Assembly: GCF_001592875.1 (NCBI RefSeq)
Contig: NZ_LSOF01000005.1
Coordinates: 524,059-588,058, forward strand
Length of the DNA stretch: 64,000 nt
Direction: 5' to 3'
From: Pseudomonas sp. BMS12
Lineage (GTDB): Bacteria; Pseudomonadota; Gammaproteobacteria; Pseudomonadales; Pseudomonadaceae
The notes beneath the pieces are model-generated. The model made no database searches and was not told the origin of the DNA. It saw only the letters and a program-made list of their open reading frames with translations. Below are positions 58,242 through 64,000 of this stretch, piece by piece (the stretch's first letter is position 1; the number at the start of each line of letters is the position of its first letter). The position numbers were made by a program, and so were the translations under genes.

Positions 58242-59606
58242 TCAGCTCACGGTACGCAAACGGGCACCCGCCTTGTGCCGTGCGCAGCAGTTGGACTCGC
58301 CGACGACGAAGCGGCTGGGCGTTTCCACCCGATCGATCGGCATGGCGCAACGCTCGCCGGAGGACAGGCTGGCCTCGCAGGTCGGCTGCTGGTAGTGGGC
58401 CAGCCACTGGCGGTACTGCTCCTCGGAGACGAAGCACTTGGCCGCCGCATAGCTCATCGGGTTGTCCTGGTAGCGGGCGATATCCTGCAGCGGAATGGTC
58501 AGGTGACCAGCGCCGGGGTGATAGACGACAAACACCACGCCGAGCTTGGCCAGGCGCGCCAGAATCTGCTCACCATCCTGCCCGGCCTGCTGCTCGCGCT
58601 CCTGGGTGAGGCGCTCCAGCTCCCGCTGCAACTGGGCTTCCTGTTCGGCACGGTAGGCCAGTTCGACGTCGCGAATCGCCACCTGCTCCTTGAACTCGGC
58701 CACGGCGGCAGCCACCTTGGCCTGCAGCTCGCCGTCGAACTGGGCACGCAGAATATCGGCCTCGGTCCGCCCGTGCTTCTCCAGGTCGCGCAGTTGCCGG
58801 GACAGCTCTTCACGCGCTTTCTGCACACTGTCGGCCTGGGCATTGAGCTCGGTCTTGAGGCTGGCGTTCAGCTCCTCCTGCTGGCGCAGAGCCTGGTGCA
58901 GGTTATGAATTTCCGCCTGCAAACTGCGCTTGCCCTCCTCGGCAGCCAGTTTGCTACGGGCCAGCTCCTCCTCGTACTGCTTGCCCAGAGTGCTGATGCG
59001 CAAGCGTTGCTGCTTGATCAGCTGTGCCGTTTTCAGGCGATGTTCCTGCTCCTTCGCCTCGGCCACCTTTGCCGCCGCTTCACCGGCGGGGTCCGGCGCC
59101 TTCCACTTGGCCTCGTCCGCCACCTGCAGGCGCTCGGGCAGGACCACCGGGTTGTCCTCCTCCACCAGCAGACCCAGGGTATTGCGCTTGATCAGGTCGC
59201 GGATCAGCACCAGATCGTTCTTGCCCGGTGCCAGGCTCGGGTCCCACAGGTGCATCTGGTGCCAGGACACCGGGCACTGGCTGCGGCAGGCCAGACGGAT
59301 GGGCCCTGCGCCCAGGTCCGGACCACGCCCGGCATTGTCGGCCAGATGACGCAGCGGCAGGTTCCAGCCCGAATCGGCGGCGCCCTTCTCGTCGAAGTCC
59401 AGATAGAAGAACACCGCAGCACGCACCAGCAGGCGCGGATTGATCAGCACGTAGACCAGGCGCATCTGCTCATCGGCGTACTCGGGCATGCTCACCACAC
59501 CGTCGAGCAGCGCCTCGAACTCGGGAAAAAGCATCTGCTTGCAGATACCGCGCTCGTTGAAGAACAGCACGGCTTCGATCATCTGCGCTTTGTTCTGCAT
59601 GCTCAT
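58242..59606 (-). CDS. Coiled-coil protein of unknown function (454 aa)
   Basis: An N-terminal globular region (about 1-160) has FFNERGICKQMLFPEFEALLDGVV and WHQMHLWDP. A long coiled coil (about 185-345) is rich in E/Q/R/L. A C-terminal domain has VVYHPGAGHLTIPL and cysteines in QPTCEASLSSGERCAM and NCCARHKAG, which may bind zinc. Such proteins are sometimes labelled chromosome-partitioning ParA in databases, but no P-loop is present, so I reject that name. Confidence 0.7.
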   Translation of the reverse strand: MSMQNKAQMIEAVLFFNERGICKQMLFPEFEALLDGVVSMPEYADEQMRLVYVLINPRLLVRAAVFFYLDFDEKGAADSGWNLPLRHLADNAGRGPDLGAGPIRLACRSQCPVSWHQMHLWDPSLAPGKNDLVLIRDLIKRNTLGLLVEEDNPVVLPERLQVADEAKWKAPDPAGEAAAKVAEAKEQEHRLKTAQLIKQQRLRISTLGKQYEEELARSKLAAEEGKRSLQAEIHNLHQALRQQEELNASLKTELNAQADSVQKAREELSRQLRDLEKHGRTEADILRAQFDGELQAKVAAAVAEFKEQVAIRDVELAYRAEQEAQLQRELERLTQEREQQAGQDGEQILARLAKLGVVFVVYHPGAGHLTIPLQDIARYQDNPMSYAAAKCFVSEEQYRQWLAHYQQPTCEASLSSGERCAMPIDRVETPSRFVVGESNCCARHKAGARLRTVS

Positions 59607-59814
59607 GAATTTCCCTCAGGCCATCAGGATCACAATCGGCTCACTGCGGGCTTGCCCCGCGCGGGCGCATAACCTGCCAGGCAGGCGCAATCCCTTGTTT
59701 CGAGCAAGTCTAGGGGAAAATGCAATACGGGCAATGTGACTGGGTTGGCAGCCGCCCCGCACCCCGACGGACGCGAAATGGCGGCTGGATGAAACTGTGA
59801 CGCGGTTGGGCGAA

Positions 59815-60246
59815 TCAGGCCTTGGCCGCCGCCAGGAAAGGTGCCAGACGACGCCCCATCTCCTCGCCAAGGGCCGCAAGACCGCTCATCGGGCGGACCA
59901 TCACCTCGAACTCGACGATCTTGCCGGCCTCGTCGAAACGAATCATGTCGATGCCCTTGAGCTCACGCTCACCGACCCTGGCACTGAACTCCAGCACCAC
60001 GTTGAGGCCGTCGGCGCTGACCAGTTCACGGTGATAGGCGAAATCCTGGAACACCTGCAGCACGGTATTGAGAATCAGATTGACCATCTGCGCACCCGGA
60101 TAGGGCGTATGCGCCATCGGCGAACGGAACACCGCCTGCGGGTGCAGCAACTCGGGCAGCTGGCGCAGGTCCTTGGCAGAAATGAACTGGTGCCAACGCT
60201 GCAGGCTGGCCGCAGCGGCGGGGGTCAATTGCGTGTCGAGGGACAT
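59815..60246 (-). CDS. NTF2/SnoaL-like protein
   Basis: A 143-aa protein with the cone-shaped NTF2-like pattern: HQFISAKDLRQLPELLHPQAVFRSPMAH..., then FSARVGERELKGIDMIRFDEAGKIVEFEVMVRP. AGGAG lies 6 nt before the ATG at 60246. It is downstream of fadH, separated by a hairpin. The function is unknown; family members are isomerases or binding proteins for small hydrophobic ligands. Confidence 0.85.
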   Translation of the reverse strand: MSLDTQLTPAAAASLQRWHQFISAKDLRQLPELLHPQAVFRSPMAHTPYPGAQMVNLILNTVLQVFQDFAYHRELVSADGLNVVLEFSARVGERELKGIDMIRFDEAGKIVEFEVMVRPMSGLAALGEEMGRRLAPFLAAAKA

Positions 60247-60277
60247 CGGCTTCTCCTTGTTATTGTTGACCACATAG

Positions 60278-60303
60278 CAAACGCCCCGCACTGGGCGGGG
60301 CGT
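60278..60303 (-). terminator. Hairpin terminator after fadH
   Basis: ACGCCCCGC (60281-60289) and GCGGGGCGT (60295-60303) with a 5-nt loop. On the minus strand a short TTT follows. The U-run is weak, so partial read-through into the NTF2-like gene is possible. Confidence 0.6.
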
Positions 60304-60310
60304 CGGCGGC

Positions 60311-62500
<2,190 letters not shown>

Positions 62501-62643
62501 CTACCTTGCCCTAGGCTGGACAACCGCCTGACCATGGAAAGCCCCATGCCCAACTCACCTCTTGCCATCCCCCAGCCACGCCGCACGGCGCTCATGCGCT
62601 CGCCAGCGGCCAGAGGCGCCGCAGCTCAGCGGGAATGCCTGCG

Positions 62644-63690
62644 ATGAAACCCGCCCGCGTACGTCTCGGTGACCTCTCCGTCGGCTTCGTCCATTGCCTG
62701 GTGAGTGCCCTGCAGCATAAAGGCGTTGCTGCCGACGACCTGCTGCGCCAGTTCCGCCTGGACGCCACGCGCCTGGCCCTGCCGCGCGAGCGGCTGTCGA
62801 TTCCACGCTACATGCGCCTGGGCCACAGCGCCATCGCCCTGTGCGGCGACCCCGCCTTGGGCCTGGAAATGGGCCGCCACAGCCACATCAGCCAGACCGG
62901 CCTGGCCGGCATTACCGCCGCCCAGGCTCCGACCCTGCGCGAGGCGGCCCGCACCCTGATCCGTTTCGAGCCCTTGTATGCCCACAACTATCGCGGCCAA
63001 TCCAGTTTCAGCGAGGATGCCGGTGGCGCCTGGATGAGCTTCTACTCCATCAGCCCCTACAACGATTTCAACCGTTTCGTGGTGGACTCGGTGCTGGCCG
63101 GCTGGCACCAGCAGCTCGGCGGGTTGCTGCCCGGAGGGCTGAAGCTGGACAAGGTCGAGATCGAGTTCACCGCCCCGAGCTATGCCGAACGCTATGAGCA
63201 GTGCTTCGCCTGCCCGGTGGAGTTTGGCGCGGCACACAACCGCCTGCGCCTGAGCTGTGCGAGCCTGGAGCAGCAGATTGCTCAACATTGCCCAAGTACC
63301 TGGCACCAGCTACTGGAGCTGGCCGACCACGAACTGGAGCAACTGACCCGCACTCGCAGCCTGCGCGAGCGCGTGACCCATCTGCTGGGCCCCATGCTGC
63401 ATGGCCGCGAGCCGGAACTGGAAGAAGTGGCGAGAAAGCTGGCGCTACCGAGCTGGACCCTGCGGCGCAAACTGGCCGAAGAAGGTACGCAGTTCCGCAC
63501 GCTGCTCAACGAAACGCGAAGGGACTTGGCGATGGCCTATATCCGCGACACCGAATTGAGTTTTGGCGAGATCGCCTACCTGCTCGGCTTCGCCTCGGCG
63601 GAGGCCTTTCAGCGGGCCTTCAAGCGCTGGAGCGGCCAGACTCCCGGGGAGTTCCGCCGCCACCAGCGCCTGCAACAGGCCATGTCATAG
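62644..63690 (+). CDS. AraC-family regulator (Arabinose_bd-type N-terminus)
   Basis: A 348-aa regulator. The N-terminal ligand domain (about 15-200) has LSVGFVHCLVSALQHKGV and the FSEDAGGAWMSFYSI region. The C-terminal double HTH (about 245-345) has EVARKLALPSWTLRRKLAEEG and IAYLLGFASAEAFQRAFKRWSGQTPGEFR. GGGA lies 9 nt before ATG 62644; the ATG at 62635 overlaps that site. Divergent position suggests control of fadH by a fatty acid-related ligand. Confidence 0.85.
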   Translation: MKPARVRLGDLSVGFVHCLVSALQHKGVAADDLLRQFRLDATRLALPRERLSIPRYMRLGHSAIALCGDPALGLEMGRHSHISQTGLAGITAAQAPTLREAARTLIRFEPLYAHNYRGQSSFSEDAGGAWMSFYSISPYNDFNRFVVDSVLAGWHQQLGGLLPGGLKLDKVEIEFTAPSYAERYEQCFACPVEFGAAHNRLRLSCASLEQQIAQHCPSTWHQLLELADHELEQLTRTRSLRERVTHLLGPMLHGREPELEEVARKLALPSWTLRRKLAEEGTQFRTLLNETRRDLAMAYIRDTELSFGEIAYLLGFASAEAFQRAFKRWSGQTPGEFRRHQRLQQAMS

Positions 63691-63694
63691 GGCA

Positions 63695-63781
63695 TTACAG
63701 CTCGGTGGCGTCCTCAGCCGGCTCGACCGGATCGTATTCGAGGGCATGGGATTCCAGCAGCTCTTCGACGTAATCATCCAT
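63695..63781 (-). CDS. 28-aa conserved-looking small protein
   Basis: ATG at 63781 with AGGAGGAACCCC just before it. It encodes MDDYVEELLESHALEYDPVE, a very acidic 28-residue peptide ending AEDATEL. A strong ribosome-binding site for a short frame, and stop codon TAA, argue for real translation. It is convergent with the AraC gene, 4 bp away. Function unknown. Confidence 0.6.
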   Translation of the reverse strand: MDDYVEELLESHALEYDPVEPAEDATEL

Positions 63782-63886
63782 AGGGGTTCCTCCTGTTGTT
63801 CTGCATGGTCCAAACAAAGACCATGCCAGAATCCTGAAGATTCCCGATGACAGCCCCATGACAGCAGAAATTTTTCCGCCAGATGC

Positions 63887-63918
63887 GAAAAGCCCCCAGC
63901 TCTTGCGAGCTGAGGGCT
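63887..63918 (-). terminator. Rho-independent terminator of the tRNA-Asp transcript
   Basis: The arms 63891-63902 and 63907-63918 form a 12-bp stem with one mismatch and a 4-nt loop; on the minus strand TTTT follows. It lies 10 bp after the tRNA 3' end. Confidence 0.8.
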
Positions 63919-63928
63919 TCTCTTTATA

Positions 63929-64000
63929 TGGCGCAGCGGACGGGACTCGAACCCGCGACCCCCGGCGTGACAGGCCGGTATTCTAACCGACTGAACTACC
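63929..64000 (-). tRNA. tRNA-Asp (GTC), 5' end cut by window edge
   Basis: The minus strand reads TAGTTCAGTCGGTTAGAA (D arm), CCGGCCTGTCACGCCGG (anticodon arm, anticodon GTC), GCGGGTTCGAGTCCCGT (T arm), CCGCTGC-G and an encoded CCA. About five bases of the 5' acceptor strand lie beyond the window. Confidence 0.92.

Noticed and set aside
58242..59606. ParA/chromosome partitioning label for the coiled-coil protein
   Set aside because: No Walker-type P-loop or deviant Walker motif is visible, so the label is not supported.

Overview
The window is chromosomal DNA from a high-GC gamma-proteobacterium, almost certainly a Pseudomonas. The evidence is a complete acyclic terpene utilisation (atu) cluster, an etfBA/ETF-QO locus, a pepN-to-nadK neighbourhood of Pseudomonas type and several Pseudomonas-typical small proteins (DUF2897, YeaC, DUF2797). 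No tool was run. Calls rest on motifs, gene length, gene order and remembered family knowledge. Gene density is high and most genes sit in short, often overlapping operons.

Layout. 1-4.8 kb: the end of a nitrate-type ABC ATPase, a MAPEG membrane protein, an alpha/beta hydrolase, and a CBS-domain histidine kinase paired with a double-receiver regulator. 4.66-7.3 kb: a MITE-like repeat, a CPBP protease and two tandem orphan solute-binding proteins. 7.3-17.4 kb: atuR and divergent atuABCDEFG for citronellol/geraniol catabolism, with two 13-bp AtuR operators and a REP-like palindrome between atuF and atuG. 17.5-21.3 kb: a lipoprotein and an ECF sigma / single-TM protein / VWA lipoprotein module. 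21.4-25 kb: a MocR regulator with TACAGT boxes and an overlapping OmpA-DUF4398-solute-binding trio. 25.1-26 kb: a lipase-like hydrolase.

26.04-36.78 kb is a 10.7-kb integrated element bounded by an exact 34-bp direct repeat. The repeat is itself an intrinsic terminator hairpin, and it separates the hydrolase from the convergent etfA. The element encodes a P4-type integrase, an AlpA-like regulator, a primase/helicase with iteron-like repeats at its 3' end, an HK97-type capsid, a tape-measure protein, a possible Ntn-hydrolase-like protein, an HNH nuclease and a toxin-antitoxin-like pair next to attR. It has no recognisable terminase, portal, protease or lysis genes. The best reading is a phage satellite or a reduced prophage. 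It is the most novel object here.

36.8-40.5 kb: etfBA divergent from ETF-QO, with a PsrA-like box between them. This links electrons from acyl-CoA dehydrogenases, including AtuD, to the quinone pool. 40.5-41.0 kb: a decayed PhnB-like gene. 41.1-48.2 kb: a conserved envelope quartet (RND/MMPL transporter, YCF48-like protein, DUF1329, DUF1302). 48.5-62.3 kb: housekeeping genes (pepN, DUF2797, yeaC, rhomboid protease, phosphoesterase, nadK, DUF1853, cNMP-rhodanese protein, PLP deaminase, coiled-coil protein, NTF2-like protein, fadH). 62.6 kb to the end: an AraC regulator divergent from fadH, a 28-aa small protein and the start of a tRNA-Asp.
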